Of a DNA stretch of 64,000 bases, positions 32,566-43,745 are shown piece by piece. The translations under genes were made by a program, and so were the position numbers. Under the pieces are notes generated by a model. The model had not been told where the DNA came from and did not search any database. It was given only the letters and a program-made list of their open reading frames with translations. Within the stretch, counting starts at the first letter, position 1. Each line of letters begins with the position of its first letter. Origin of the DNA: Breviolum minutum Mf 1.05b.01 (taxonomy: Eukaryota > Sar > Dinophyceae > Suessiales > Symbiodiniaceae); assembly GCA_000507305.1 (NCBI GenBank), contig DF239239.1, positions 252,799 to 316,798 of the forward strand, written 5' to 3'.

Positions 32566-32820
32566 TGTGTTAAAAATTAATCCAGGATAATTGCTGACAT
32601 AACATATATGCATACCCCATACAAAAACCATGTGTGGTATATTTACCTAGATGGATGGTTGATGTTTATAGCAAATTAGTACATGGATTCTTTTTGATAC
32701 TATATATTAAAAAAAATAAAATCCAACTTGTGAATATAAGTATACTTCTAAAAGGTGATTTTTTTACAATCTTGGAAAAAATCAAACTACCAACATTCAC
32801 CATCCTTCAACCGACAGAAG

Positions 32821-32955
32821 TGCTAGATACATCCACCTCTTTGATTCCGCGAAAATTCGACCTTGCCTTGCGCAATTGGCCGAATCTAAGGAATGTTTGC
32901 TACAAGAACGGGAAGAAATCCAAGCACGAAAAGAGAGGAGAAGTCTGAGAAGTCT
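32821..32955 (+). CDS. Exon-like island, coiled-coil type
   Basis: Reads RYIHLFDSAKIRPCLAQLAE then SKECLLQEREEIQARKERRS, a charged heptad-like helix, after CCGACAGAAG. Right border near GTGATA is uncertain. Confidence 0.42.
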
Positions 32956-33396
32956 GTGATATACTTTTGATGTTTCAGAAATCCGAAAAAAACTGTTGGG
33001 ATGTGTTACATTTTTTTCCTCCAACACCTGAGCCGGCCTTGTAGCTGCTACTACGTAACTACTGGCAAGGTACCATTGACCGTTTGGCAGTTTTCCTAAC
33101 CGTTACAATGAAGAGAAACCATGTCAACTGGTGCAAGATCTTGTATCCGTCAGCAGAAACGCGTGATGTGAGTCAAGAGTTGAAAAGTTGTATAGGAACA
33201 AACGCTGCAATTGATACACAGAGAGCTTCATTCCCATTGCAAGGGTGTCCTTCTCGATTTTTTTTTGCACCAGGCCGTATTTTTGGTCTATGTGTTATGT
33301 GTTGATACTTCTTTGTGAGGGGAATGAATGCATGGAGTTTCTGCACCTGCAAAACTACAGCAAGTACTTCGAAAGCACAACGGGTATACTGATTCT

Positions 33397-33494
33397 ATGT
33401 GGTGGTTTGAAACATGTTTTATTGTTACCCTACCTGGGGAGATGATTTGATTTGACGAGCATTTTTGTTCAAGTGGTTTGTTCAACCACCAACC
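33397..33494. repeat. MITE F4 copy
   Basis: TATGTGGTGGTTTGAAAC..TTTGTTCAACCACCAACC with internal CTGGGGAGATGATTTG. Confidence 0.7.
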
Positions 33495-33585
33495 ATCGTA
33501 TAATTAGTAAGTTTGATGCACCAAAATCCCCTCGATTCAAGTGTTGAACCTGTTGCGGAGGAATAACCTGAATTTGCATTTCTTA

Positions 33586-33718
33586 AAGCATCAGATGGCG
33601 CTTGGAGAGCAGAAACGCAAAGAGCAGAGGCATTTTGCATTTTATCAAAACAGTTGGAGGGAGTCGGGGATGTCCGTGGACAAGTGGTCGCTGAAATGGG
33701 GGAATATTCAGTTGATAT
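33586..33718 (+). CDS. Exon-like island ending at an F7 remnant
   Basis: One frame reads ASDGAWRAETQRAEAFCILS then KQLEGVGDVRGQVVAEMGEY; another plus frame and the minus strand are also open. The F7 sequence TGTTGATGGCAGAAATCC follows immediately. Confidence 0.35.
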
Positions 33719-34556
33719 GTTGATGGCAGAAATCCTATACCACCAGGGATGTATAAAAAAAACTATTTTTTTCCACAATGGAATATTTGATCCATATCAA
33801 CTGGTGAGTTTACCAGATGTCTGAACTTCTCTCCGGTAAACTCATGTAGCAATGGAAAATGGACCATTTGAAGATGTATTTCCTATTGAAAATGGGGATA
33901 TTCCATTGCCATGTTAGTTTACCAGAGGGTATCAACTACGTATTCGCCCAAAATCTGTTGGGCCGGTTTTTTGTCGTTTTTTTCCCCTTCACAGGTTATT
34001 GAGGTAGCAATTTGTTTGACGGTGGTTGAAGTGACCCTTAAAGGGAGGTTTGAAGTTACCTTCTTTTAAGGGTTGGAAAAAAAGTGACCTCCATAAACAG
34101 TGATCAAAAAGGGTAGCTGGTACACATTTTTTGAAATGTGTTTTTACATTTGATTTTACATTCTATTTTTTAGGAAGGGAGGGACATAACCAGCGGATGT
34201 CTGTCAGATTCGTTATTATGATCCTATCCAGAGGAGGAACTTCACCAACTTGGGATTCAGTCACAGTTGTAACCGTGATAAACTGCATACTACAGTAGCT
34301 AACAGCTTACAGTAGCTATCGAGAGATTGCATATATTATAGAGATCACTGGCTGATTAATTGTGCCTACTGAAAGCAGAATGTGGGGTGTAGCTCCTGCT
34401 TGTTTAACAAGCTTACCAACCCTGTTTAGGAATGCATGTCTTGGATGTTGGATGCTGTCGATCGACAAAAAGCTTCCAAGCCAGAAAACTCAACTTCTAG
34501 GAAAACAAGGAAAGGGTTGCCAACAACTCCATCCCCCAACACTCCGGGAAACAACA

Positions 34557-34616
34557 CACCACCACCACCAACAACCACAACCACCAGCAGCAGCAACCAT
34601 AACCACAACTACCACT
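34557..34616. repeat. (ACC)n-type imperfect microsatellite
   Basis: ACC/AAC/AGC triplets just upstream of the next exon-like island. Confidence 0.85.
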
Positions 34617-34628
34617 CGACTTGAACAG

Positions 34629-34713
34629 GAAAGAGGATATTGAAGCGGCCTCGGCACATGACTTTCCAGCTTTTTCAGAAGTGCATCCCAACGAGATGAA
34701 GGGCTTCGTCAAG
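34629..34713 (+). CDS. Exon-like island with consensus borders
   Basis: 85 bp between CTTGAACAG and GTCAAG|GTACAG, reading KEDIEAASAHDFPAFSEVHP then NEMKGFVK. Both splice borders are good. Function unknown. Confidence 0.5.
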
Positions 34714-34809
34714 GTACAGCAGGTGGAGAAAACCCCGAGAAAACCTCGGTGAAAAACGTGACCGGTTTGTCACAAAGTCAGATGCTAGGTAGGTATAGGT
34801 ATACCGGTA

Positions 34810-34928
34810 TACCTGGTGATTCAAGCCGTGACCTTTTTTTTTGGATGGTGAAAACGTGGCCCTTTCAAAGGTTGTTGGTGACCTCCAACGTTTGGGGATA
34901 AAAAGGTCACGACTTGAATCACCTGGTA
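34810..34928. repeat. MITE F8
   Basis: TACCTGGTGATTCAAGCCGT..ACGACTTGAATCACCTGGTA inverted ends; a partial copy lies at about 57829-57890. Confidence 0.85.
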
Positions 34929-35117
34929 GGTGGAAATGAACACTATCCAAAGCCCTCAACCCGGGTCAATCATTCGTTCTGCTGTTTCTGGCTCGCCAAA
35001 TATGAAACAACAAATTTCCCTACTGCAAACATTCCAAAATGACAACAGATGTGGACATTGTTTAATGAAATGATTACTGCAAGATGTTGAAATTTGAACT
35101 CTACTTTGGCTGTGGCT

Positions 35118-35147
35118 GGTTGTTGTTGCTGCTGTTGTTGTTGTCCA

Positions 35148-35190
<43 letters not shown>
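35118..35190. repeat. (TTG)n microsatellite next to a 3' splice site
   Basis: About 20 TTG/CTG triplets end 10 bp before TCATTTCAG|CTCCAG, so the array occupies the place of a polypyrimidine tract. Confidence 0.9.
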
Positions 35191-35200
35191 ATCATTTCAG

Positions 35201-35236
35201 CTCCAGGAGAAAGTGCGGCAAGCACTTGACGACCAG
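35201..35236 (+). CDS. 36-bp exon-like island, coiled-coil type
   Basis: Flanked by ATCATTTCAG and GTGAGA; reads LQEKVRQALDDQ. The frame stays open to 35331 (NNTLRHWAETNSGNVLQKLR), so the real exon could be longer and run to that stop. Confidence 0.45.
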
Positions 35237-35339
35237 GTGAGAACGAATAACACCTTACGCCACTGGGCTGAAACGAATTCGGGCAACGTTCTCCAGAAGC
35301 TTCGGACGACGATGGGGTCAAAAGTCACATGAGCACCAT

Positions 35340-35463
35340 TACCTGGTACCCTAAACATCCACTTTAGAATGGATGTTTCAACTGGATGATTCCAAATCAT
35401 TACATGAAAAATAGGTGTTTCACCAAACATCCATTAAAAAATGGTTGTTTAGGGTGCCAGGTA
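35340..35463. repeat. Palindromic MITE
   Basis: TACCTGGTACCCTAAACATC at the left pairs with GTTGTTTAGGGTGCCAGGTA at the right, with CATTTTAATGG-like arms inside. Confidence 0.8.
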
Positions 35464-36649
35464 GTAGTTGTATTTTGTCCAATGTTCATCCTGACCAAAT
35501 CCTGACCAAACCAAATTTCGAAAAGACATCTAGTTTTGAATTTGGAGTAATTTTGATCCAGATAGCATTTGGCGAACCTTACCTGGAGGCAGTGGGGGTA
35601 GTTGCCAAGTGAATTCGTTAAGTGATGGTCTTTGTGGCCTAGAATCAAATTATTTAAATCTTATAAGGCTAGGCTTAACACAAACAAAGGCCTGGTGGTT
35701 AGGGACTAGGGACAAGCCAGCCTTGATTGAACCCAAGCGAGGGTTTGTTTAGAGGGTTGATGTTGTGATATACCCACTATTCGAAACACCATTGTGCCAT
35801 ATATAACATAGAGTACAAACTAATAACATCTAATACTAACTGATACTATAGGTACTAGCCCTAAGTCGTAGCGGGCAACATAAAGTAAACGGCATCCTGC
35901 GTGTCTGCAGGGTTTTCATACAATAAAGCAAAAAACAAAGCTATGGCTATAATCCAGTAACTATAATATACTATAATAACTAATCCAAATTGTGGGCCAA
36001 ATAAGAATCCTGCCATCCATCCGAACCCCCCTGTTCAAATGTTACGCAGGCATTTTGAGGTGCAACCTACCTTTCCGTAGGCATCAAGTCATATTCTCAG
36101 ATGATGATTGGGTTGTCTAATCACCTCCTCAGAATTGGCATAAAGGTTCCATTACTATTCTCAGTTTCGGTGGTTGGATTCCTAGGGTTTTACATGTTTG
36201 ACAGATCTATTGAAGATGTAGGGAAAGGATCTCTACCAATTCTCAAAACCAGGAGTAACCAATACCCTTTTTTGTGACATTTTCCCAGCCCCGGCGTGGA
36301 CCATCCGGCCATGTGAAAACTTTGAAGAAAATGGTCACATTTTGCCAGTTGCAATGCTTTCACCTTCTAGGCAAAGCAAACCCGCACAATGGAAGTTGTA
36401 CGATGATGGTTTGATGTGATTACTACCCTTGGACCCCAAAACCATGAAAAATGAAGGTTTTACACCCCCAACATATGGGTTATAAGGTTGTGGGTTCCCA
36501 TGGTACTGGTATGTGTATCATGAATATAAATGGCAGTTGCGCTTTCCAGGATGTCGATGTGAAAATCATATGATAGTTAGTAGCTCAAAACTCACCAATT
36601 TGATCACTTGTTGCATATGTGTTGTCACATCCAATGGTTTATTGGTTAG
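35464..36649. other. No confident gene
   Basis: AT-rich, with an F11-related stretch near 36080-36180 (CATATTCTCAGATGATGATT). Nothing else recognised. Confidence 0.45.
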
Positions 36650-36767
36650 CAGCGCCGGCATGTTTGGACAATGAAGACTTTGCAAGGTAACTTGGCAAAG
36701 CAGAAAGACTTGGCGATGGAACTTTGTCAACTGCAGGCGGACGGGAATGAGACTTCAGGGGATTCAG
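36650..36767 (+). CDS. Exon-like island with consensus borders
   Basis: After ATTGGTTAG the frame reads QRRHVWTMKTLQGNLAKQKD then LAMELCQLQADGNETSGDS, up to GATTCAG|GTGCAT. Helical, possibly coiled-coil. Confidence 0.47.
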
Positions 36768-37612
36768 GTGCATGATTATAACATAATCGATTTACCCCAG
36801 CCAGTACACCCTGGAAAATTAACATGGAACCCAAAAACGGAGGTTTGGAAGATAATTTTCTTTTTCAACTGGGTGATTTTTTAGGTTGCATTTGGGGCTT
36901 CCCCGAAGGCATTGGGGAAGGACTTTGGGCATGACTTTTCCGAAACGCGGTTACATTGGGGAAAAGCAGAAGGACCTGTATAAATCCGATTACACACAAG
37001 TATAGTTGGCCGATAAGTTGTGGAAACAGTAACATTAGGGGCTATACGGATTAGCCCATCATCCATGCCTTATTCAGTAATAGCTCATAGCTTTTCGAGA
37101 TTTCCTTAAACAAAATAAACAACTAGTGTACAACTAGAAGAGATGAACCAGAGCCAAAACTGGGGGGATATCAATTTCTTTAAACATGGAGTCCTTTGGA
37201 TGATCCCTGAGATTTCGCTGAGTAGGTTTGTTGTGTATAGGCTGTATAGGAGTTATAAGGGATTTTAATGCACAGACAGGTGACACCAGCTTCTTCCAGG
37301 TGACCTTTTGATCACCCAAATGGAGGTCACTGAACTCACCCCCTGAAAAGGTCACTTCGAAGCTCCCAAAAAGGGTCACCTGGTACTGACCAATTTCTTA
37401 TCCCCCTGAGACTAGCCGTTTTTGCCCTTGAAAGTCCATGGTTGGAAGATACAATTTCCTTTCGGGGCAAGTTCGACCTATTTTTTCAGGATATTTTCAG
37501 CGTCGTTTGGTGTTCGTTTCAGGGGCCTGATACATCTGAAAATCAAAGCCTCAAATTTCCTGGTTAGTTTCCCCAAAGTAGAAATCTTTTGGTGCTTGGT
37601 TTCGGGAAGGAG

Positions 37613-37724
37613 TACTTGGAGGATCATACCAGGACATGTAAGTTGTTAGAATCACCCCCAAAAAAACTTACGATCACCATGGTTACCAACCACTTATATA
37701 ATAACTGGGATGATCCTCCAAGTA
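37613..37724. repeat. MITE F10 copy
   Basis: TACTTGGAGGATCATACC..GGGATGATCCTCCAAGTA inverted ends; longer sister copy at 57278-57429. Confidence 0.9.
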
Positions 37725-37777
37725 CAGACAGTTCCTGACTAATTAGTCACTTATTCCGGGCATCATCCAAGTCACAG

Positions 37778-37860
37778 CATCTGGTTTTCCACCAGGCCAA
37801 CCGAGAAGAGTTGGCCATGCTGCGTAGCGCGGATCGTGGGGATACCTGAAACAGAAGCAG
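37778..37860 (+). CDS. Exon-like island
   Basis: Between AAGTCACAG and AGAAGCAG|GTAACG. One frame reads HLVFHQANREELAMLRSADR but stops before the donor; the neighbouring frame is open to it. Frame choice unresolved. Confidence 0.35.
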
Positions 37861-38049
37861 GTAACGAGTGGAGAAGAATTACATGACGATTTTTTCATGT
37901 ACAGCATAGGACCCACACGTTGTATCTCATTGTAAGGTAGTGAAAGCATCCCAATAAAGGCTAGTTAATTAATCCACTTAGAGTGGGTATAATTAACCAA
38001 CTATAGGAACAAAGCCATTTTGCACACGTAGAATGTGCGTTACATGTCG

Positions 38050-38090
<41 letters not shown>

Positions 38091-38915
38091 GTCATCATCG
38101 TCAAGAAACAAGGTACAGCTACAACGAGCTGCAGTGCACTGAACTTTTGCCAAATCAATATGACTGAGCAACCTCAAAATATAAATCGCGTACTTTGTGG
38201 TCGAAACACATGGCTAAGTGTCCCAATTGTAAAAACAAGCTCCATGTGGGAAATGTGCCGTCTACCTGTATCCTGGTGTAGCTGATGTGATATTGTGATT
38301 ACATCGGAAGAATGCCGGTAGAGATACTACCAGATTTATGTACATTTGTGGTTCGATTTCTTTTCGAGATGGTTCACATATCTTTATTATCACCCCTTGA
38401 TGCAGATGCTTACCCATTTGATTCATATTTGTAGATGAGCGTCTTGACCACCAACTACTCTTGATGGTAGAATGTAGACATCTTAGACCAGCACAGAGAT
38501 TGTTGTTTGATTCAGAATGTTTATGATGAAGTTCAGCAATGTTCCATGTATCTTAGCTGGAGAAGGATTCTGTCCATGAATGATAGCAGTAGTACTGGTA
38601 CTAGTACCACTAGTGGCAGTAGTAGCTAGTAATTAGTAATTGTGATGATTCCTGAGTGACTCCTCTGACATCATAAATATGGGGATTTTGTTATAAGTCA
38701 CAAGTTCCCGAAACCGATGCAAAGCAATGATGAAGAGCACTTTCCGGCCCACCAAACCCACCCAAGAAAAGACGTAGCCTGGTGCAAACTCACACATATC
38801 CAAAACATTTTTTCAACATTGATTCGGTGCTTGATGAAGTTTCCAAACTTCCCGGAGATGTTTGTCATGAATCACCCACCATCTCAGACAGTCTCAGTGA
38901 GTTTGAGGCGCCAAG
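37861..38915. other. Mostly non-coding
   Basis: Apart from the CAT array, an open island just before 38916 reads SVLDEVSKLPGDVCHESPTI then SDSLSEFEAPRKLS, possibly the same or an adjacent exon in another frame. Short ACTAGTACCACTAGTGGC-type repeats are near 38595. Confidence 0.4.
38048..38102. repeat. (CAT)n microsatellite
   Basis: About 17 CAT triplets with two GTC interruptions. Confidence 0.95.
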
Positions 38916-39009
38916 AAAGCTTTCGATCGCGAGTCGTTGGCCACGGCGTGGAATGCTGATATTCGTATGAAGAATATCTGGAAAGCAATCGAAGCTTGGC
39001 TTGCTACAA
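38916..39009 (+). CDS. Exon-like island with good coding character
   Basis: Reads KAFDRESLATAWNADIRMKN then IWKAIEAWLAT, bordered by GGCGCCAAG and GTTAAA. An overlapping frame to the left is also protein-like, so a tiny intron or a frameshift between them is possible. Confidence 0.45.
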
Positions 39010-39354
39010 GTTAAAGGCCACCAGATTCATGGGATTCTATCATACACCTTTTTTGGGGGACACTGATAATTTTTGTTTCTCAAGAAAAGCTGGGAATGGG
39101 TATCATACATCGTTAAAAATTGTCGAATGTATAAATCAATTATATAAGTTTGACTTTGAAAGGGAGATGTTGGACGATAAAAAAACGGGTGTCGACCCAC
39201 ATGACTCATCACATCCAGCTTAATGAGAAAATGTACACAAATACTGTTGATGGAAGAAATCCTGCTCCAGTTGATAGGTAGTTTACCCCAGTATTTACAA
39301 GGTTTGAGACTGGCACCCATCACCCTGAAGTTTGAGCGGCCTAAATCTACAAAC

Positions 39355-39484
39355 TGATCCCCCTGGAAGTCAAAGACTATTAAAATGATAGTCCCCAATT
39401 TTGAATGATTTAAATTGCCTACTAAGAAAATAGTCTTTGGGGAAAACCTATTGTTTCAATAGTCTTTGGACTTCCAGGGTGATC
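39355..39484. repeat. Palindromic MITE F13
   Basis: GATCCCCCTGGAAGTCAAAG and CTTTGGACTTCCAGGGTGAT at the ends, with internal ATAGTC / GACTAT pairs. Confidence 0.85.
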
Positions 39485-39496
39485 AACTGTTGTTTG

Positions 39497-39607
39497 TTTA
39501 GTTGGTGACTTTTTTGTGGATTCGATCCCATGGGATTCATCACCATTAAAAGACGATTTGGGGAAGATGTTTGTAATTTTGTTCCAAGCACCTTAAGCAA
39601 ATCTTAG
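39497..39607. repeat. Repeat F5 copy
   Basis: GGTGACTTTTTTGTGGATTC..GCACCTTAAGCAAATCTTAG. Confidence 0.65.
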
Positions 39608-40071
39608 TCAATCTTTTTGGATGACCCCATATCTGAAACTGGGAAATGGTTGGCCATCCGCGATTTCGGATCCCACTTGATTGATCAACACACAATACCC
39701 TGGAAGTCCTTGGCCACCATTTTTTATAGGTTGGTTTCCGAACCACCATCATTTTAGTGGGGGTTTATCATCATCCCAAAGGAGTTTCACCATTTTTTGA
39801 ACTGTCGCAAGCAACGAGTGCCAGGGAAACACCAATCAAGTGCATATCATGCTGCGGAAACAAAATGAGATTCGGGACTCTTTTTAATGGGAATTGATGG
39901 GCGCCACCTGAAATGCCTGGAAAGCAAGTTGCTGTTAATTTGCATAAACTTGGAAACCCCTAAACAAATGTCACAGTTTCCTTTAAGAAATGGTACACTC
40001 TGTTTTCCAGTTGATTCTTAAAGGACAACGATTTGCTTCACAACCCGCTCTACGGCTATTTTTCCTGGCAG

Positions 40072-40200
40072 GAAACATTAAATGAAACGGTGGCATTGGG
40101 GGGGATACCATGGGGTAGCCATGACCTTTCCAACTTCGACCTTTCTGCAGAGATCACCAAGGATAATCATGGCAAGGTGTCCAAAAAGGAACCCGCCAAG
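40072..40200 (+). CDS. Exon-like island, 43 codons, phase 0
   Basis: Exactly 129 bp between TTCCTGGCAG and GCCAAG|GTGCGT, reading ETLNETVALGGIPWGSHDLS then NFDLSAEITKDNHGKVSKKE. One of the best exon candidates in the window. Function unknown. Confidence 0.55.
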
Positions 40201-40266
40201 GTGCGTACGGGGTGAAATTGAACCATCCGAAAGCGGGAAATGAATGGAAATGAAGTTCGACCCATT

Positions 40267-40447
40267 TGAGCAATGAAAAAAGGGCCACTGGTGCCACTGC
40301 TTGTTTAGGGTATTTTTCGGGGATGAAATACTACCCAGTTATGTGGGGATTATACTAACCTATTCAATTATAAGGATCAGGATCCCTATTAACCAACCAG
40401 TACAATGGAAAGTAGGAGGGTTTTTTCGTAGCTCATTTGTTTCGCAA
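40267..40447 (+). repeat. MITE F2 copy
   Basis: TTGAGCAATGAAAAAAGGGC..TGTTTAGGGTATTTTTCGGG..CTCATTTGTTTCGC. Both ends diverge from the GTGAGC and CGCAG of other copies (TTGAGC, CGCAA). Confidence 0.75.
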
Positions 40448-40603
40448 AAAAGGTTAGATGAGAGGTGGGGATGTCTATGTTGTCGTTTTAGCACCACATG
40501 TGCGTTGAAACATGCAGTAGATTGAAGCATGTTCATCTCTTATACTTGGGTTGTGAAGCTGGAGGGCTCAGAAAATTTCTGATCTTTTGGAGAGATCAGT
40601 GCA

Positions 40604-41014
40604 TCGCTTCACGGTCCTCTCACAATGTGGACCCCGGCGCTGAGCTGCGCGGATTGGTCCGTCACCAAGCACAACGCGGCCCACTTTGCTGAGAGGTTTC
40701 CACACCTCAAGCCAAAAGACCTGGCTTGGGGTGAGAGATTGTTTGACCGTGAAGCTCGTGACGCCTACGCGGTGTCACAGATGCCATCTCAGAAGATGGC
40801 GGTGGCGACACTTGGTGCACGCCCGTGCATCAGGTGCGGGACCATAACCACCTCGTTTTGCGAGGGGTGCCCTCACCCGGCACCCTACGCGATGTGCACC
40901 TTTTGCGACCAGATGAAGTTGGTGTGCCACCGTTGCATTCAAGATGGCAAATTCTGGAGCACTTCCGGGATTTCCCAGGATCCCAATGTCATCGAGATCT
41001 ATGTTGTCTATTGA
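40604..41014 (+). CDS. Cysteine-rich, zinc-binding-like protein segment
   Basis: The longest non-retroelement coding island: a frame open from about 40600 to TGA 41012-41014, first Met at 40625 (129 codons). The N-terminal half reads KHNAAHFAERFPHLKPKDLA. The second half has eight cysteines in four CxxC pairs: CIRC, CEGC, CTFC and CHRC, spaced about 6-8 residues apart, with a His before the last pair. This arrangement suits a two-zinc module (MYND- or B-box-like in general appearance), but I cannot assign a family. GC content and codon use are higher-quality than the surroundings. It may be the last exon of a gene whose earlier exons lie to the left (for example 40072-40200), with an F2 MITE in the intron between. 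Confidence 0.62.
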   Translation, partial: SLHGPLTMWTPALSCADWSVTKHNAAHFAERFPHLKPKDLAWGERLFDREARDAYAVSQMPSQKMAVATLGARPCIRCGTITTSFCEGCPHPAPYAMCTFCDQMKLVCHRCIQDGKFWSTSGISQDPNVIEIYVVY

Positions 41015-41031
41015 TGGGTTTTCACATCTAT

Positions 41032-41185
41032 TCATGGCCAGTCAACCTACCCCCATGTAAGGTACCCCCATGACAAATAGAGCCTTAGTGGGGTTATTAA
41101 CCATAGTTGTTCCCTCAATAAGGCATTATTAAGGCTTCATTTCTCATGGGGGTACCGTACAGGGGGGTAGGTTGACCAGCCATGA
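41032..41185. mobile_element. MITE F14 with a 5-bp target-site duplication
   Basis: TCATGGCCAGTCAACCTACC at the left and GGTAGGTTGACCAGCCATGA at the right. Flanked by TCTAT on both sides (41027-41031 and 41186-41190). Interior includes CATTATTAAGGC, resembling the interior of the 49767-50790 element. Confidence 0.9.
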
Positions 41186-41435
41186 TCTATTGGAAATTTG
41201 AAGTGGACAATGCCCAGGTTTGTGTATACTACCCTGGAACTCCCATCATGGAAGTGAAGCTGACCCTTCTATGAAGAAAGAAATCCATACACATCTTGGT
41301 GGCACCCATTTCCAACTTCCCATGATAGGAGGAAGAGTACTCCAATTCCAAGATAGTCATTTTCTTAATTATTATGTTTTGAACTTTGACGTTGATTGCA
41401 TCATGCCAAGGTTTGTCTATGCTTTCGTTTGAGAT

Positions 41436-41530
41436 GGTTTTTGACGGATTCTGCCATGGTACATTGCCATCAAACCACCAATGTTGTGAATATGTTCTAT
41501 TTTTTCTAACCGCCTTAAGCAAATCTAAGT
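41436..41530. repeat. Repeat F5 copy
   Basis: GACGGATTCTGCCATGGTAC..CGCCTTAAGCAAATCTAAGT. Confidence 0.75.
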
Positions 41531-41959
41531 ACCCTCAGAATCCAGATATATTCTAGCAAAACCTAGGACAGAGATTACACCGATCGAATCCTTTTCTAAG
41601 GATTTCATTGGAACCCAAAACATATAAAACATCCTGTTTTGGGGAAGTGTTTGGATTATTAAAGGTATACCCGTTAATGAGCGAATAAGCAGTATATACT
41701 GCATCAATATTTCCAGTGATATCCACATACTCACACACTGATGGTTCGAACAACACGGGTTTTTTCGGGTGCAAACCTCTCCATCTGTTCGCTTGGATCT
41801 GGTTTGATGACAGGTGGCTGTTGGCGAAGCTTTGCCCCCACCCTCACGGGCCGGCTCCACCATCTCAGCGGGACGGATCATGACAGGTGGGGAGATTCTG
41901 GGCATTGTTCGTTCGATGGAGCTGTGAATTTAACTTACAATAGCTGTATATGCATTTAA
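41531..41959. other. Possible exon on either strand
   Basis: 41740-41905 is GC-richer and open on both strands (minus: ISPPVMIRPAEMVEPAREGG). Strand not decided. Confidence 0.3.
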
Positions 41960-42115
41960 GTGAGCAATGAAAAAAAGGCCCCTGGTTGTTTGGGGTATAT
42001 AGAGGATTATACTACAAAGTTATGTGGGGACTATTTCATAAACCGTTGTTTTTGGATCCCTATTAAACAACCAGTATTTTATCGAAAGTATCCCTTGGTT
42101 TTTTGTGTGGCCCAA
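41960..42115 (+). repeat. MITE F2 copy beginning with GTGAGC
   Basis: GTGAGCAATGAAAAAAAGGC..GGTTGTTTGGGGTATATAGA..GGATCCCTATTAAACAACC. Left end identical to the copy at 15398. Confidence 0.82.
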
Positions 42116-42132
42116 GTGGTGTTTATAAATTG

Positions 42133-42237
42133 CACACCCCGGAAATTCAACATAGCCCCTGAAAATAGGCCTTCCCAAAAGGAAAGTAGTCTTCTAAGCA
42201 TCATTTTTCACGGGCTATGTTAAATTTCAGGGGTGTA
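42133..42237. repeat. MITE F3 copy
   Basis: CACACCCCGGAAATTCAACA..TGTTAAATTTCAGGGGTGTA, with inner GGCCTTCCC / GGAAAG pairing. Confidence 0.88.
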
Positions 42238-42428
42238 AGTACCTGTTCACTAGTGGGTCCAATGCTGCTTGCAGGTGATATATCTATGGGAACTGCTTTT
42301 GTTGGAGTTATTATAAGACGTATTTTGCTATAGTACGAATACTAAACTAAGACTGTATCAGTCAACTTGTAGTCTCAAACAGACTACCAAGCTCATGCCA
42401 TGAAAATGGATGGGGGAAGTCTTGGGAA

Positions 42429-42533
42429 TACACCCCGGAAGTTTAACATGGAACCTGAAAATCAACCCCTGGAAAAGGAGATTCCTGTTGGAAACCATCA
42501 TTTTGAGGTTCCATGTTAAACTCTGGGGCTGTA
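42429..42533. repeat. MITE F3 copy
   Basis: TACACCCCGGAAGTTTAACA..ATGTTAAACTCTGGGGCTGT. Confidence 0.88.
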
Positions 42534-43337
42534 CTCCCCAAAACATGTTGACATGACTGGTCCTTTCAAACCATTTAAGTTGGACTTGCTACCTTGAAAT
42601 TTTGGAGGTGAAGATGAGAGATTTATCTCATTTTGACCAACTTTGGCGCAACACCACTAGCTTTTGTTGATGATCAAGCAATCAAACATCGTTGATTCCC
42701 CACTGGCATAATACATAAGGAGTTCAGACCCTGGCACATGTGAGGTAAGTTGAATGTGTGTGAAACAGTTGAAGGAAGATATTTTGCACCACCTGGGATT
42801 AAATAAAACCTTGTAAATTATGGGATCAACTGCCAACCTCAACTGGTCAACGCCGGATTTCTTGCATCAACAGTAGCACTCCCTTTTTGGTATACTTGGT
42901 ATATACGTATAAGTTAATGCAAATACCTTTGGCCAGGTCGCTAGATCCAACAAACACATCAATTATTTGATTTCATTTTAAAACACACACATCAATTATT
43001 TGTTTTATTGATTTGTTTTTCACCTTTTGTTGATTTCAATTTGTTTGGTGATACAAAAGGGTTCTGTTTTTAAAGACTGTGGATTTTAGAGGTGTTTGAG
43101 GTCAAAAGAGATGGGTTTCGCGGTCATGGTTACATCCCAACAAATCTCGGATCATCCCGATCCCTAAGAATCCAGACAAATTCCCTCTTTCTTAGGACAT
43201 ACAAACGGATCCTTAGGGATAATTCAGGCAGAATTGATAATTACCTACGAAACTGATTGATTTAAGATTTTTAGAGGTCCGAGTGATATGACATCCCAAC
43301 ACATCTCAGATTGTCCAATGGTTTGTTTTCGTTGCAG
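42534..43337. other. No confident gene
   Basis: Contains a solo F9 end near 42720 and an F7-related end near 42782-42876. Otherwise AT-rich. Confidence 0.45.
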
Positions 43338-43390
43338 GTTCAGCAAGACGCACACCTTTGAGTTGTTCCACATCGCTGAGTCAGCTCGAG
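43338..43390 (+). CDS. 53-bp exon-like island
   Basis: Between TTTCGTTGCAG and GCTCGAG|GTGGAT, reading FSKTHTFELFHIAESAR. Both borders fit GT..AG. Confidence 0.45.
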
Positions 43391-43615
43391 GTGGATATTT
43401 CATATGAGTAGCTGACAAAGTTAGTGGCTGAACAGAGTAGTAAGAAGCTGCCTTGAACTTTGAAGCGGCTCAGGGAACCTTCATAACCGATATGGGACCA
43501 CCCTCATTTGGTGATGGCAGTTTCCCCAACAAGTAATTTTGACCCGTAGCTCATATGCGGAAGTTCGTGAATTTCATGAGGGATAATGACCCCCAAAAAT
43601 GGGACTTCCGCTGCC

Positions 43616-43707
43616 CCATAAGATCCATGTACAGTATATTTACCTACATTGGTAATGATCATCAAACAAATGTAGCTAAATCAATATGCCATACATGGAT
43701 CCTGTGA
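43616..43707. repeat. Palindromic MITE F6 copy
   Basis: CCATAAGATCCATGTACAGT..TATTTACCTACATT and GCCATACATGGATCCTGTG. Confidence 0.75.
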
Positions 43708-43745
43708 GGCATACTGACACAAAAAGAAATGGACTTCCCTTACAG

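Larger units (their letters stand above)
31745..32820. other. Intron-like DNA with MITEs
   Basis: F3 at 32162-32271 and reverse F2 at 32461-32565; AT-rich elsewhere. No supported gene. Confidence 0.45.
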
